Under the pieces are notes generated by a model. That model searched no databases. It had not been told where the DNA came from and worked only from the letters and a program-made list of their open reading frames with translations. The position numbers and the translations under genes are program-made. From Archegozetes longisetosus (Eukaryota > Arthropoda > Arachnida > Sarcoptiformes > Trhypochthoniidae): DNA of 64,000 nt. Below are positions 10,585-24,652 of this stretch, in pieces (within the stretch, counting starts at the first letter, position 1; the number at the start of each line of letters is the position of its first letter). Where the stretch lies: the NCBI GenBank assembly GCA_018873245.2, contig JAEMBT020000003.1, positions 1,108,447 through 1,172,446 of the forward strand, read 5' to 3'.

Positions 10585-11891
10585 CATTACTCGACAATAG
10601 TAATTATTACAAGTTTGGTAAGCGATCAATATTTACAATATTAGATCACACCTCAAACCAAAAGCAATGTATTTGCTATTAAAGACTTCAAATTTGTTAA
10701 TTTGATGAACGATAAAACCCATTTTTCAACAACAGATCAATATAAGAGAAAATTCGATTAGTTTGTATTTTTAACATAATGCTAATCAATATAATGAAAG
10801 CCAGATATCATTAATACGACAAATTGATGAACTTATAGTTTGTAGATTAACACAAAAATCGATGGATTGTTAAGTTGAAATACTTTTATTTTTTCAAATA
10901 ATGATTTAATAGAAGTAAAAATTGAAGAATATTCTGTGATTCAAACCAAACCAAATATAATGAAGTAGTTTTATAAATAATTACTATGATACAGCTAATT
11001 TTTTATAGAGTAATTTCAATCGTGTTCATTCATGTGATGCATAAATAAATTGGACATTTATTCTTAATTATACGTAGGTTTCACATTCAAAAGTAGCATA
11101 TAATCTGCGATCGCTTCTCTATTCACGTCTTGCCAAAAGATGTCTCAAAACTTAGCAAAGAATGAAAATTGAGTTTTCACTGAAAAGCTTTTGGAACTTG
11201 ATATCACAATATATTACATGTATATTGCGACACCCTTGTATACATAGTATATATAATTATGAGTTATTTCTTAATTCAAGGTCTAGACTAAGCATACCTC
11301 AATACGTTTAATGTTAATATCTTGAGCACAAACGAGCCTATCACTTCGTAATAAATTTTCATCTTGCGAAAGTAATTTTCATATTTTAGTACGATCGATA
11401 AAATTAATCTAATTTTGCAATAGCTCTCTGCTATTCATCAAAAAATATAGAGTGTTAAAAATCTTTTGCAATAAATGGACTTCTCATCTGAAGAAACGAT
11501 TCAAAAAATGAAATATACGCCTTTATCAAGCGTTCGAAAAATTTTTGTGAAAATATTTTAAATTATTAGCAAATGTTTAAAAATAAAAGGCAACATCTAT
11601 TATATTGTGGACCTAACCTAATCTAATCTTAAATGCAACAGTTTAAAACAACTTGGTTTAGTGATTGTTTTAAATACCTTTATTATATTTTGGACTATTC
11701 ATATTTAAAATGTAACGTTACTAGCAACTTTTTCCTTAAATTAAAGCTTGTTTTGAAAATAGTTGCAAATATTTGGCAAAATACTCAAACTATATTCTTC
11801 ACAATCATAAACAACTGAACTAAATAACTTGATGTAGTTGTATATTACATTTTTATATTACATATAAGTTATTTCAGGGATAGTGTAGAAC
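10585..11891. other. Intergenic, no gene recognised
   Basis: AT-rich. A 61-codon plus-strand open stretch at 11633-11818 is low-complexity and looks like chance. TATTGCGACACCCTTGTATA near 11224 has the look of a Tc1/mariner end, but I found no partner. Confidence 0.5.
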
Positions 11892-12085
11892 AGGTCCATC
11901 AAAGTATGTTATAAAACTACATTTGTTATCTAGTCAAAAATAGTATCCTAGGTGTTGGAATAGAATGAATATTTCTGCAAAAACATAGGTTCATTTGGTT
12001 ACTACACCTTGGATATCGTTTTTGACTAGGTAAAAATTCACATCTTTGCACCAATCAATACATACAGTTCTATCCCAAAGGACCT
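11892..12085. repeat. Inverted-repeat element (MITE-like)
   Basis: Arms at 11928-11955 and 12004-12031 are inverted copies (23 of 28 bases match; shared core CTAGTCAAAAA and AGGTGT). A weaker outer pairing, AGGTCC at 11892 with GGACCT at 12080, suggests a non-autonomous element of about 194 bases. No clear target duplication seen. Confidence 0.5.
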
Positions 12086-12239
12086 CTCTAATCAACTGAG
12101 TCTGTTAAGATTATGCTCAAGATTCCATTCGTCAAAGTTAAAAAGCAATATCAAGATTACTGAAGAATGATAAAAATACGAGTTTATAATTAAAATTTAA
12201 ATTTCATATATTCGAAAAAGCAGATGTAAGAAAGAAGCG

Positions 12240-13140
12240 TATTCAGACCTAGAACTTAATATTCGAGATCTACTCTCAATACTAAGTCGGAAAATATGAG
12301 TATCGATTATGATTCCACCAGGCGCATGTTCGAAACTATAGCCTAGGCTTCTTATCTTTGGGATACATCGGATATCTAACTAAACCAGGATTTAAACCAG
12401 AATTCATTAGCTTGAAGCTTCTGATTTGAATCGCGTTAATAGCGACACAACTATTGTTGAGCCTATTTATGGCTAAATTGAGCGGAAATATTAAGTCTTT
12501 TCCATGACTATTTGAGAATTATCGACTCACTTACTATCAGGCTTTATTGCTGAAATTCCCCGATTCTTTCACAAAAAACTTATAGTCGGAATATGGTTTT
12601 GGATGACAGGGGTCGTATTATTTAATGTTTTTAGTGTTTTTATTTGAAGTTTATGATCTCAAAAATACCTTCTAAGAAAACTGATTCTTGGCTATACTTA
12701 TATGAAAAATGGAGTATAAGAAAATTATAACTGCAAAGAATAATATGATCACTGATTTTGTTGATTATGAAGGCTAAGATACGGCTCTGGATCTCAAGAG
12801 AAGGGCTGAAATTCATGGACACGAAGAGTTTCATAACAAGGAAAAGTTGTAAAAATTGATGGAAGAATCGGTTTCTGATGATTATTGTATTACTTTTGAA
12901 CATTACGTTTTGAATCCTTTTAGTATTAAGTTATGTCTTGTACATAAAATTACTCGGAAGAAGAATTACGAGGACACAGTTGATTATCATACCTCAGTTA
13001 TTGTAGGCCTAGTTTTCCCATATTCCTTAGGTTTTGTTGTTAAGAGAAAAGTTAATATTGAATCTCTGGATAATATGTAAGAAGTTTCCCTTAATTTGAT
13101 GCATTATCCGTAAAAGGTATGGCTTTTAGTCTGTAATTAA
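12240..13140 (+). pseudogene. Ionotropic receptor (IR/iGluR-like) relic
   Basis: Read across frames, the order of pieces matches the ligand-binding and channel part of an ionotropic receptor. LNIRDLLSILSRKYEY (start of S1) is followed by YIGYLTKPGFKPEFISL, ending S1. IALIATQLLLSLFMAKLSG fits the first membrane helix, TYYQALLLKFPDS the pore loop, and KKLIVGIWFWMTGVV the second and third helices (RILVGFWW-like). KIPSKKTDSW fits the post-helix linker. S2 is open from 12856 to 13080, with ESVSDDYCITFEHYVLNPF and IVGLVFPYSLGFVVKRKV. Stops and frameshifts separate the pieces, so this is a dead gene. The fit rests on my reading of motif order, not on a search. If right, it was a chemosensory-type membrane channel. 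Confidence 0.5.
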
Positions 13141-14663
13141 ACCTATCTTCTATATCGAAATTTCATTATAACAAGGTATTATCGTGATTTTGTTTGAAAA
13201 ATAATTATTTGCAAAAGGAGAAGTTTAGTTTCTTATTCCAATAAACCTCTTCGTTTTTATTCGAATCTTAAATTCATTTCTATTTGAATAATAATTTAAT
13301 TGTGAAATCTTTCAAAATTGTATCTAAACACTTAATAGCATAACTCCGCTGAAAGAGGTTAGTATTTATAACGTTCGAATGGACAAGTGCTTTAAGATAA
13401 ATGGAATTGAAATTATTTAGGCAATGAAGGACATAAAACGATACTCTGATTCTTAATAACTTAAGAATAGTTTTCAAATATTCATTTACAGCATTGCACC
13501 ATCGATTGTAGTCTTCATAATTAAATGGATTTATTACATACTTATTAATCGAATTAGTCAAAAGAGAGTTATGCCTCAAATCGTGTTCTAATTCTTTATA
13601 CATTTTGATGACAGGTAGAGAATCTACTCGGAACGCTGAGTTTAAAATTACAAGTAAATTTGAGCAGAATTTCAGTATACTCTTGATGTGAACAGAAAGC
13701 TATCCAATAGACAGCACTAACTTCTGTATTAAAGATATCTAAGGTAGTGCATTACTTCAGCATAATTTTTACCCATCTTTCACTTTCTACAAGAAATATC
13801 TTGTTTTTAGATCAATTCTGACTGCTATATGGTACGTGCAAAGTTTAAGGATCTTCTTGATTAATTTCGATTCTCTTCTCAAGATTAGAATAATCAAAAC
13901 TAAATTATCATAGATTTTTCTCATTTTAAATGCAATTATTGAACAGTATTTGAGTTTCAGGTCATGTATTTTCACGAATAGTTGATATAAATCTTAAACT
14001 CATTAAAAAATTTCTCATGAGAACAGTCTATCGAAAAGAATAATAATTTTGCTAATAGAAAATCAGAAGTTTTGCATCAGCAAAATCATCAAATCATAAG
14101 AATCCATCACTAGCGAAAGATTTTCAGGTCAAAAGTAGTTTGTATTATTCCGGTACAATTAAATAAATAAAATTATTTTTGATTAGGTTTTGTACACTTT
14201 TGTCAAACTTCTAATAATTTGGACTTTAGATGTAAAGACAATATTTATTCAAAACTAGTACAGAAACATTTGATTTTCAAAGATAGAAACAGAAACTAAA
14301 GAATTTTCGAAATATCCTGTTTAAAAAGTGAAAAATATCAGAAAATAACCATAAATTCATATCGATTCTGAGGTTTTCATTAAGTATTCATACCAAGTCT
14401 GCATAACTTTATGAGAAAAATAAATTATAGTAAAGAATCTGAAATAAGTGACAAAACTTTTATGCGCTGTAAATGTGTAGAGAAGTAAGAAATTTAAGCA
14501 AATCAATGGCCAAATCTTCCGAAAAACTTGTTAAATAAGATCATTGAAAAATCAATGCCCGAGAAAATTGAATGAAGAATTATTTAGGAGAAAAGGAATA
14601 AAAAAATTGGCATAAAATATATGATTAGGCAGAATATGATACTATATAGAGAGTAGGTTCACG

Positions 14664-14867
14664 CAGTAAAACCTCTTTATAGAAAACACGAAGGGAATGA
14701 GAAATTTAGTTCAACGTAACGAAACTCTGTTTTCATACAGTCAGTTGAATTTCTTGGGACTATCCATTAATTTTGTTGTCATGTTCATTAAAACGAGGTT
14801 TTGATCATTGAAATGAGGTTTTGTTGATCAAAATATAATACTGTTCACTATGACGAAGTTTTAATGT
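14664..14867. repeat. Pogo-like short inverted-repeat element
   Basis: Left end CAGTAAAACCTCTTTATAGA. The right end, in reverse complement, reads CATTAAAACTTCGTCATAGTGA. It has internal AAAACGAGGTTTT-type copies near 14790, so it may be a nested or rearranged pair. Confidence 0.5.
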
Positions 14868-17540
14868 ACTCCTCTCTATTCTGAATAAGAAAATAGAAAT
14901 AAGAGGAAGAAAGTTATTGATGATGTGATGCCTTCTTCTCTCAATTTATTGAATGGCTTGAAATAGAGGTGTATATAGTTGTGAATATTATTGAATAAGG
15001 TCGGAGAAGAAAAAATAAAAAAGTGCATCAAGTAATCATTGATTTTCGCTTAAATCAGCATAAGAGCTACCATGGAAAATAAAAAAAATTGATTTGATCA
15101 ATAAACCAATGATAGATTCGTACTGACTCTCACTCTTCCCTTTATTTTTCTTTACACTCTATCTATTTTGCTATTTATTTATTCATTGTGTTTGAAAATT
15201 TTTTGTATTGAATTTTTTAGTTTTCTGGGTTTTTTGCTTTTTTCAATTTCACTGATATTTAGAATCAATAATTAAGATTAAGTGCTTTGAGTGAATAGAT
15301 TGCTTTGGATTTGTGTAGAGAAAATTGATGGATAGTGTAGTCAATAATTATGTAAAGAGAATTTTTGGGTTAACCAGTTTTAAACCTGAAACTTAAGATG
15401 TGCTTTTACAAAAATTGTTGCAATCAAAATTTTGAGAGTTAAGTCAATAGAAGTGAGTTAGTAATTAAAAAAACTAAAAATATATTAACCCTAAAAATTG
15501 ACTAATTTAGTTTCTACAGTTTTAGAAATTTAGATTTTTGTATTATTTGCTTACTATCTACAATTTGCTCGTTTAGAACTGTTTATTCGTTGTGAGAATT
15601 CTTTGTTGATTCATGATTGACCAAAAAAACCAAAAGTATTTGAATGAATTTCTATCGGTCATTTTTATAATGCTTGAATCTTTGCTGGATTTTTCAGGAA
15701 ACCAAATTATAAAATGGCTTGATTAAAATCCTTGAAAAAATAGCTATTGTTCTTTATCATACTAGTAAACAGTCAAGTCTTGTATTATATGTGATTTACA
15801 GTTTATAGTTATGCAATTTTTCTCGCACATGATATTGCTATAACTGCTACCAGGGCTCTATAAGTCAGAGATATTGACTATGAAAAGAATCTTTTTCATT
15901 AATATAACGCAAGTTATATTTGAACATTTGCGAGGATACAAATTTTCATATTTCTTTCTCAAACAACTCCCAATATTTATGCAAATAGAGTAGAAATGTC
16001 GGGGTTTATTATTTCTATCAAGAAATTTGTGTTGTCCTATATCTATATAAACCCTTTGTTAAAAACAAATATTTTACTTAATATTCAAATTTGATAGAGG
16101 TTATATGAGATTTGTGATGAGTTTTACCAAATCGAATCATTTACCTGCAAATTTTTTGGTATGAATATTATGTAGAAGAACCATATTTTACAGCATGCAA
16201 AATTGACAACATGTTAACCAATATTTTGTTGAAATCTCTATGGAAATAATAATAACTTTAATTATCGTAAAATCCGAATCTATCTGAAAGCCTAAACTAC
16301 TGATTAATTTCTTATAGAGCTCTTGAGTTTGGAAATTTCTTTTATGTCATCGATACTGTGTCAAAAAAGAAGTGAAAGAGACCAAAAAGTTTTCATCAAT
16401 AAATATTATTGATTTACAATAAGTCCTACTCTTTCCTCTCTATTCACATCAAAAGCAAATTTTTTTGCTCACATCATATAATTCATTTTTTTATCCTCTT
16501 ATATGCTGTATTATTACTATTATTATTGTTGTTATACATGTCCATATATTATAAAATTATTGATTTGCATTTGAGATAAATCTCAACTCATTTCAAACTT
16601 TTTATGATGAGTCTTAAAATTTTCTAAAGAATTCATATTTATCTATCAATTATTTTCGATTATTTTCAAAATTCTTTAAAAACAGAAAACTATAGAAATC
16701 GTGATGCATCCTTTTAAACTTTTCCTCACATAATAGAAATTTATTGGAAATTTCTAAATAAGAAATCAAAATATTTATCAGAAATTTTTTCCTATCAAGA
16801 TCTTGAAATTGTTTTTCGAAAAATATATGAAAATAAATTCTAGAAAGGCAGCAAATTTATGGATTGTTATAAAAAGAAGATAGGTTCTATAGATTTTTCT
16901 GGTGTCCATAACGCGAGAAATGGTTGACTGATTTTAATAGTTTGGCTAAACATTGTGTTTATCTATGGATAAAAATCGGGAATTGAAGCCTTTTCTTGAA
17001 TAAAATATCGATTTATCATAGAATAAGAATTATATGAGAGGATAAACACAAATATGAAAATAGATATGAAGTCCACTGAAATACTAAACGATAGGAAAAT
17101 TGGGTGTCAAATACTTTTTTATCATAAAAAGTTATTCCTCTGAGAGAGTAAGAAAGTATCTTTAATCATCTCGCATTTTAAGGTATTTTTCAAGGAGTTT
17201 AATCTATGTTTTATTTGATTTAATTATTAGTTAAACCAAACTTCAAGTGGAAGGATACAATCCTTAAAATTCAATACAAACGAATGCTTTAAATTATTTA
17301 CAAATTTTAAAGCTTAACTTGAGCTTTCTCGAACTTTGTACATAACGTGTTATCTGATATAAAGTAAAATCCAACTAATTATTAACTTGAAAAACTTTTT
17401 CACATCAAAATTTGAGTGAGTCTACTTTCTTATTAGAGGTTTTCACTCAAAGCGTGTATTCCTGGTTGCGCCAGACATTGATTCTAATATAAACCATCCT
17501 TTCACGAACGTATGTCTTATTTCTGGAGTGTATTTTATTC

Positions 17541-17563
17541 ACATCAGTTAACAATCCATTATC
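17541..17563 (+). repeat. 23-base exact repeat, copy 1
   Basis: ACATCAGTTAACAATCCATT plus ATC, identical to 24630-24652. Upstream flanks share weaker similarity (GTATGTCTTATTTC against GTGTCTTATGTTC), so these are fragments of one dispersed repeat. Confidence 0.6.
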
Positions 17564-18746
17564 GTCTCTCTCTTAAGCCCTCAATTTGAAATTTTATTTC
17601 ATGAAAATTATACATTATCTCAAACTTATTGCAAATTTACAGGCAATTACGATTTAAGAAGGAACTTTTGCATAACACGTTTAGCATTTACAACAAAGTA
17701 ACCAATAATTTTGAATTTCGTAAAAAGTATAGTAAAGAAATTATTTTAATTAAATATGTTTGAACGATAGGCAAAAGTAGAGAAAATACATAAATGGCAA
17801 TTAGTTTACTGTATATAAAATTATTTCCATCAAAAACCCTATTTGTTTATTTTTTAAATCACCTGACATGAAGAATATATTGTTGAAGGAGAAATAAAAA
17901 TTAGACTACCAATGAAACTTTTACTCAAATATACTAAATTTAGTGAAATATTTTAGAGTTTGAGTATTTTTTTTCTTTAATTTCAAATTGAGGAAAATGC
18001 ATTAAAGACGTTAGTATAAAGTTCAAGCAGAGCAAAAGTGAAAACTGAGAACATTTTGAAAATTTTTTAATTTTTTGATTTGGTCAAGCTATTGAAATTA
18101 TTGAGAGATTCTATTCAAAAACGCTTTCATATGAAATGAAATTAAAATTATAATAGGCTTTAAACGTGTTTGTAATCACTATAATATAAGTATTCAACAC
18201 CAAAAGCAATAATTGATTACAGTTTGTGAGTTTTGATATCAGTTTCATTTAGCTTGTACAATTATAAGAGGTTCATTAGTATATTTACAACAAGTATTCA
18301 AGTTTGGAATGTAAAAAAGTAACTTAATTCAAGGGAAAATATGCTCTCATTAATTACTTTAATTATTATTTTATCCATGAATAAACTTTTGAGTTTTATG
18401 AAAAAACTTCACATATGAAATTTGAATCAAAACCAGGTTATTCTAAAAGTAAATACCTCAAGAATATTCTTATTTGATAGGCAGAATCTTTTCATCTGTT
18501 CTCGAGTTTTAACGCAAGTATAAATAGCTTCGATTGTATCAGCAGTGAAATAACTATTTCAAATGAACATCAACTCTGCCAATTCTTTATCTAAAATAGT
18601 TTTTTATATTAAATCTAGACCACTCTCTTTTTAATACTGGATAATATCTTCACTCTATCTCTATTATCGTCTAAAACGCTTTAAGATAATCACTGCAAAA
18701 ATGAACTTCAATATTTATCTTTCATTAAGTATCTGTTCAAGATATA

Positions 18747-18846
18747 CAATACAACCTCGTTAGAGCAAACTTTAAGGAACGAAAAATTCTTTCATTACAA
18801 CGAAATTTGTTCAAAGCAAAGTTCATTATAAAGGGGCTTCTATTTA
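18747..18846. repeat. Degenerate pogo-like inverted-repeat element
   Basis: Left end CAATACAACCTCGTTAGAGC. The right end in reverse complement carries AGAAGCCCCTTTATAATGAAC. Ends are diverged; boundaries approximate. Confidence 0.4.
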
Positions 18847-21800
18847 AGTAAGCACACAATAAGTAGAAAAGAGGAAAACGAAGAATCGGTTACTTGTAAT
18901 AAGAAAGGTGTAAGTACGCTATCTTATTGTATATGAAGTGCGCCTTTTACCCAGAATTTGCATCATTTACAACATGGTCTTAAGCGATCTTTTTTTAATA
19001 CTTTATTATCATTAGAACATTATGTTAATAGTGGATAATAAGATCGATAATGTAATTAGTGCTGAATATATAAGTAAATCTACTTTTTTCTTAATTTTCT
19101 GATCGGAAGAAAAACCCCTTCAATTAAAAAAACGATAAAGAAGTTTAAGAATAAGAGCTCTCATTTTGGTAATAAATTATTTGCGCTTTTCATGTGAATA
19201 ACTAATGTGGAAAGAATAATCAGTTTTCTCAGTAATTGCGCTGATTTTAAAGCAACAACTTTTTTGCTTCTACTCAACAAATAGATTGAAAAGAGAGAAA
19301 ACCTTTAATTGAAGTTTTTATTTAGCTTTTTGAATAGCATGATAGGTGAATATCAATTCCTGTATAATAGAGGCATTTATTGTTGAAGTTAGAGTAGTAT
19401 AGTATTCATGATAAATGGATTCTTTCTCTTCTGTCAGGGAAAAGGAATAATTAATCAGAGTTTGAATTTTATTTTCTACGGCAAATAAGCTTGAAATATT
19501 CCAGACTCGATTCCTTATTATTATGGTTCATGAGAAAGATTTTTGAACTTAAGTTGAAAATGGATTGCTTTGAAAAAAATGTATCATAATTTTTTACTGG
19601 AATAAATTTTCTGATTTTTAAATTTCAGTAATGAAATTTTTCCTAAATTTTCTTCAGATCTTTAGAATCTGTAATCATTATATAATCTTTGAATGAGTAA
19701 AGAAATTATTGTCTGATTATTGAAGAGCAAACATTAAGAACTCAAACGATAATTATGTTAACTAAACATGAAATCATTTAATTATGAGCCCAATGATTAT
19801 TTACAGATCACGAAGCATGGATAGCATTCCAAATCTCAGTAGTATTTCTCTGTGAAGAAAATCCTAAGGTTATTCGCTTAAAAATATAATCTTTCAATAT
19901 TTTTTACTTCTTTGGAATTATACTGAAAATTTGAAGGCTTTATAATTGCATATTTTCAGTAGTTCTGATATTGAGGGATACAAGGTTATCTTTAAAAATA
20001 TTTTCATTCACATCAACACTACTATAAATTTGGTTTTATTAGAATGAAAATTGCCAAGTATAATTTTAAATTTTTCATTAAAAATCTTTCGACATGACTT
20101 GAAAGATATTGATTAACTACAGATAATTTGAACTGAAAAGGTCAGCTATCAATGGGCTAATAGTGATAAACAAATCTGAAGGAGCAGTAACATTCATAAC
20201 AATGATAAGTATAGTTACAGCTTGTAGAAGTTTTCACATCCATATTTTAATTATCGAATTGTATTTATTATCGCTTCTTTTCAATAAGTCATAGAATCTA
20301 ATCCTTTGATGCTATATTTGCATTATTTTACTTTATAAAAAAGAATTCAATAAAGGTTTCACTTCTTCTCAAAAAGAAATTATTGATTTAAAACTTTAAA
20401 AAAGGAGGAGAAAAGTGTAGTATATTTTTGACAAATACTTAACTCGATAGAACAGAGTGCCTGAAGGCTGATAATTCACATGACGGGAAACGAAATGATA
20501 GACAGATATAAGAGATATGCTCGAAATCTATTCATAAGCTATTGAATAGTACATAGAATGTAGTGAAGAAGTTTAGGAATATATAAATCAATTATAAGAA
20601 GGGCTTAAGCGTTAGCAATACATATTTTAAACTTAAGCCCTAATTCTAGCAAAAATTTGATGTGAGAAGTTTTTGATGTATAAGAAAAAGAGAAAGACAT
20701 GAACTCCAAGCGGATCGCAATTTTAATTATTCATGAGTTAAGTAAAGCAGTGTTTGAATTGATTTTTCGTATTATAGACGCCTTTATATTATGGACGCAT
20801 CGCTTAATTCAAAACCAAATAATATATAGATATTTCTTGTCGTTTAATATTAGAAGAAATGAATTATGAATTCTTAATATCTGAGTAAAGAATAATTTCC
20901 TATTTATAATAGGCCTTTATATTCATAAATGATTTCATAATTTTTATAAGACTTAAGATAAATATTCTGCCATTTGTGTTACGGTAAAACTTTTTCAAAA
21001 CTTTCATTTTGTTTAAGTTTTGGAAACTTTCTCAAACTTTATGAGGAAACGATCTAAATGACAATCTTATATTTTTATCGTATATCTTTCACTAAATTCT
21101 TAATTTAAGTAAATATTTAGAAAAATATTCACCAATATATTTGATGAAATAATTTACTTGAATAGAGCTCGAAAATGACTTTAATTACAAAGACTCGTAT
21201 TTTCCTCTTAAATTTTTGTTGTGATACTAAGTGAACTTTCGAGCAAAGTGAACTTACGATAAGACTGGAGAAAAAATCATTTTCTACTCTACTATAAAAA
21301 CTTTGCTCAAAGAATTGATTGTGTGATACGAATCGAAAGCAATAATCGCGAGAATTAGGGTTTTGTGCCAATCATTTAATACCAACTAAACATTGAACGG
21401 TTCGTTAGCCCATAGGACAAAAACAATTTTGTGCTGAGAATTACGAATGAAAACAAATAGAGATAGAAATTATTTTTATTGTAAGAAATTTAATACAAAT
21501 CAATGCTGAAAAATAATCCAGGTCGATGAAATTCAAACTCAACAAAGTTGCAAATCTTACATTTCATTCGCATATCTAATAAATTATTTGAGAAATTTTG
21601 TCATGAAAATTGAATTTCTGAAATAAAATTCATATTCTATTCAACCATAGCTTATTTAATATTAAAATCCAAAACAGGAAAAACGAATTCAACATAAGAG
21701 ATAAATGTTTAATACACTTCTCTTTCTCTCATTAGAGTTTGAAATGATGAATAATTGAAAAGTGAATCCATTACGGAATAGTTAGACTCAAAGCACTTTC

Positions 21801-24629
21801 AAAAATTGTTTAATCACAAAAACTAGTTTTGCTTCCGTTAACATCTAAAAAGCCGTGATGAATCAGTAATGAATTGTTTATGAAACTTTTAAGTCTCTTA
21901 ACAAAATAATTTTACATCTATTTGAAGCTTAATTTAGATTTCATTTATCTATGTTTCTAAAAGCAGTTTCTTTCACTCTGAAAATAAATGAAGATTTCTC
22001 TAACTTTAAAGCCTCATTGAAAAACCTATTTATAAGATTGTTCTTGTCTTTATTTTAATTTTTAGTAATTTCAATTCAAAATTTATAACAATTCATTCAA
22101 CAAATCATGTTATGATTGAGAAAATTTCTTTACATGATCTGGATTTCAAGCGTGAAAAAATTCCAAAATCATTCTATCAAAAAGTTAATTTCAATAACAA
22201 GATAGAAATCTTCGGAAAATATTGTCAAACAAATTATTTAAATAATTAAGAGCTTAAGAAAAACATAATTCAAATTTTAATTATTATCTACACAAAAGCG
22301 AAATGCTTTTCATATGATACAAAGCAGAGCAAAACAAAATAACTAAATACTAACTTAATTATACATTTTCAAAGTCATTCTTGTGTAATAATTGTGAATA
22401 GCTCTATATTTTTAATAATAGACTCTTTTCATGAATATTCATATGAAAAGGAGATAGCTATCAAAAAATTCTAGCCTGAAGTGCATCACTTCATGGATTT
22501 ATGAACACATTTTTCCATTTTATGATTAAATTTTTAATTTTTAAGAACCAGATAATGTAAATAAGGTCTCGCTACATAACAATTGGCCCACAATTAGCTC
22601 TTATGGTAACTGAATTGCTAAACAAAGTTTTGAGATTATTTTTTGGCTTAAATAAAAATTTATCTTGCTGTAGTTCACACGAAATGAGAGAAGTTTGTAT
22701 CATAAATAGATATGTTGTGTAAAATAATAAACCCCTAAATATTAAAGCTCATAACTTCGAATCTAGTTTATTTATTGAAGTGAAATTTTTACAAAATAAA
22801 GAGAAATGATGCAAGTTTAGGACAGAATAAACTTCATAAGCCAACTTTCTTCATTATGAATGTGGTGAAGGCGAGCTTTAAAATTGTCCATCACACCATT
22901 ACGAACTTGATTAGAAATCTTCTCAATTACTCAATTAATTGCTCTTCTAGTTGTTCTATCGATAGAAGATTTAGGGCATAAACTTTATCTTTAGGATATC
23001 CCCGTAAGTTTGAGATTTATAGAAAGATTTGACGATAAATATACCTTCAGCGATACTAAAGTTTAAGGTTTTTAATCACTCGTAGACAAAGCACAAGATA
23101 TGAAATAAAACTCTCAATTATTCTAAAAAATATTGCAGAGTTTCAAAACTAAGACTTGAAATGAAAAAGTTATAAAGAATACTCTAATGTTTAAACTTCG
23201 TAGAAGTTATTATAGGTTGAGGTTTGATGTATTCAATAGTAAAAAAGATTTATTTTTTGCTGAACTTTAGATCTGAATATTTTAACTTGATTGTCGACAT
23301 CATAATAATTTTTGAAATTTTCGGAATTTGAACTGGTGTTTTGCTTTGTTGTTTATCAGTTATAAATTTTTGATATTTTAATAAAACAAATAAAATCATA
23401 ATTTATTTGTACATTTCCTATTTTTTGAATTTACAGGGAGGTTCATTTGCTTTTCGGTGGTCCTTTTTCAAGCAATAACTATTGATGGTGCTAACTTGAT
23501 TTCACTCAAAATTTGTTTCTCTGTTAGGTTATCAGAATGAATTTTGCATCCTTTTTAAATTTCTAGAGTAATTCATATTGGATTCGAGGCTCTCGTAGAA
23601 AACTCCTATTTACTCATTGCTATTATTATTGTTATTTTTATTCACATTGAATTAACGTGCTTCTTTAATTTTTAAGTGAAATCAATACCGATTACTATCT
23701 TTGATAACCGCATGAACAACTACTACACTCATATCCGAACTGTTTGGAAGCTGTACGACGAGCTGGACACACCAATTGTTAAACAGAGTCATTTTAGTTC
23801 CATCTTTATGTAGAATTATAATAAAATTTATTTCAATTTTCTATCTCTTATTGTTTTTGCTGTATCTCCTTGAAAAAGCAAGTGAATTACCTCGTATTAA
23901 TACTTTTCTCTCTTCAAAATGTGATCAAATTATTTGAGAGATAAGCAGAGATAAAAAAACTTCTCGTAAAAAGGTGTAGAACTTAAAATCTATTTCTAAA
24001 CTCTTATTTGTGAATGTGATTTCGATTTCATAAAGTGTTTGTTCGCTACTTCAACAAATAAATCCAATCGTGAATTAAACAATTTATAGTTAAATTAAAG
24101 CAAAACTTGAACTTCAAATCAGAAATAATCAAACCCTAGAGTGATATTAACCCCAAAACTAAACCATAAATAACAAACTGATTATCCCCTAAATACCAAT
24201 CAGAAGAATCGATCCAAGAATAATGTTGTTTACTTTACTGAACCATTTAATTGAAGTTTGCATTGAATCAGGCGATCACTACTGTCTATGAGGAGGACGT
24301 AAACACAAAAGTCTGATTGTCTGAACCTTTTATCTAATATACAACACAAAAGTATTTAACTATAATGTAGTGATTCTTCCCCACTGTAGTGTTATTGTAA
24401 GACAATTTTTATTCAATCCTTTCAGCTCTAATAGTAAATATATGAATACTCTGGAGAAAGGCGCATATCACTATGCTCTACGCTATGAATGAGTGCATTT
24501 ACGCCCTTTTCCCAGCACTTGTTCCCTTCCTTTTCTCTCAATCTCTTCCTCTACTCTTCAAAACATCGATCCAAAATCCTCCCCAGCCTCTCAAAAGCTC
24601 GTGTCTTATGTTCGAAATGCATTGAATTT

Positions 24630-24652
24630 ACATCAGTTAACAATCCATTATC
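24630..24652 (+). repeat. 23-base exact repeat, copy 2
   Basis: Second copy of the repeat at 17541-17563. It sits in a C/T-rich segment (24489-24674) that is open for 61 codons but has no recognisable protein. Confidence 0.6.

Noticed and set aside
11222..11243. Tc1/mariner-like end TATTGCGACACCCTTGTATA
   Set aside because: No inverted partner found within a few kb.
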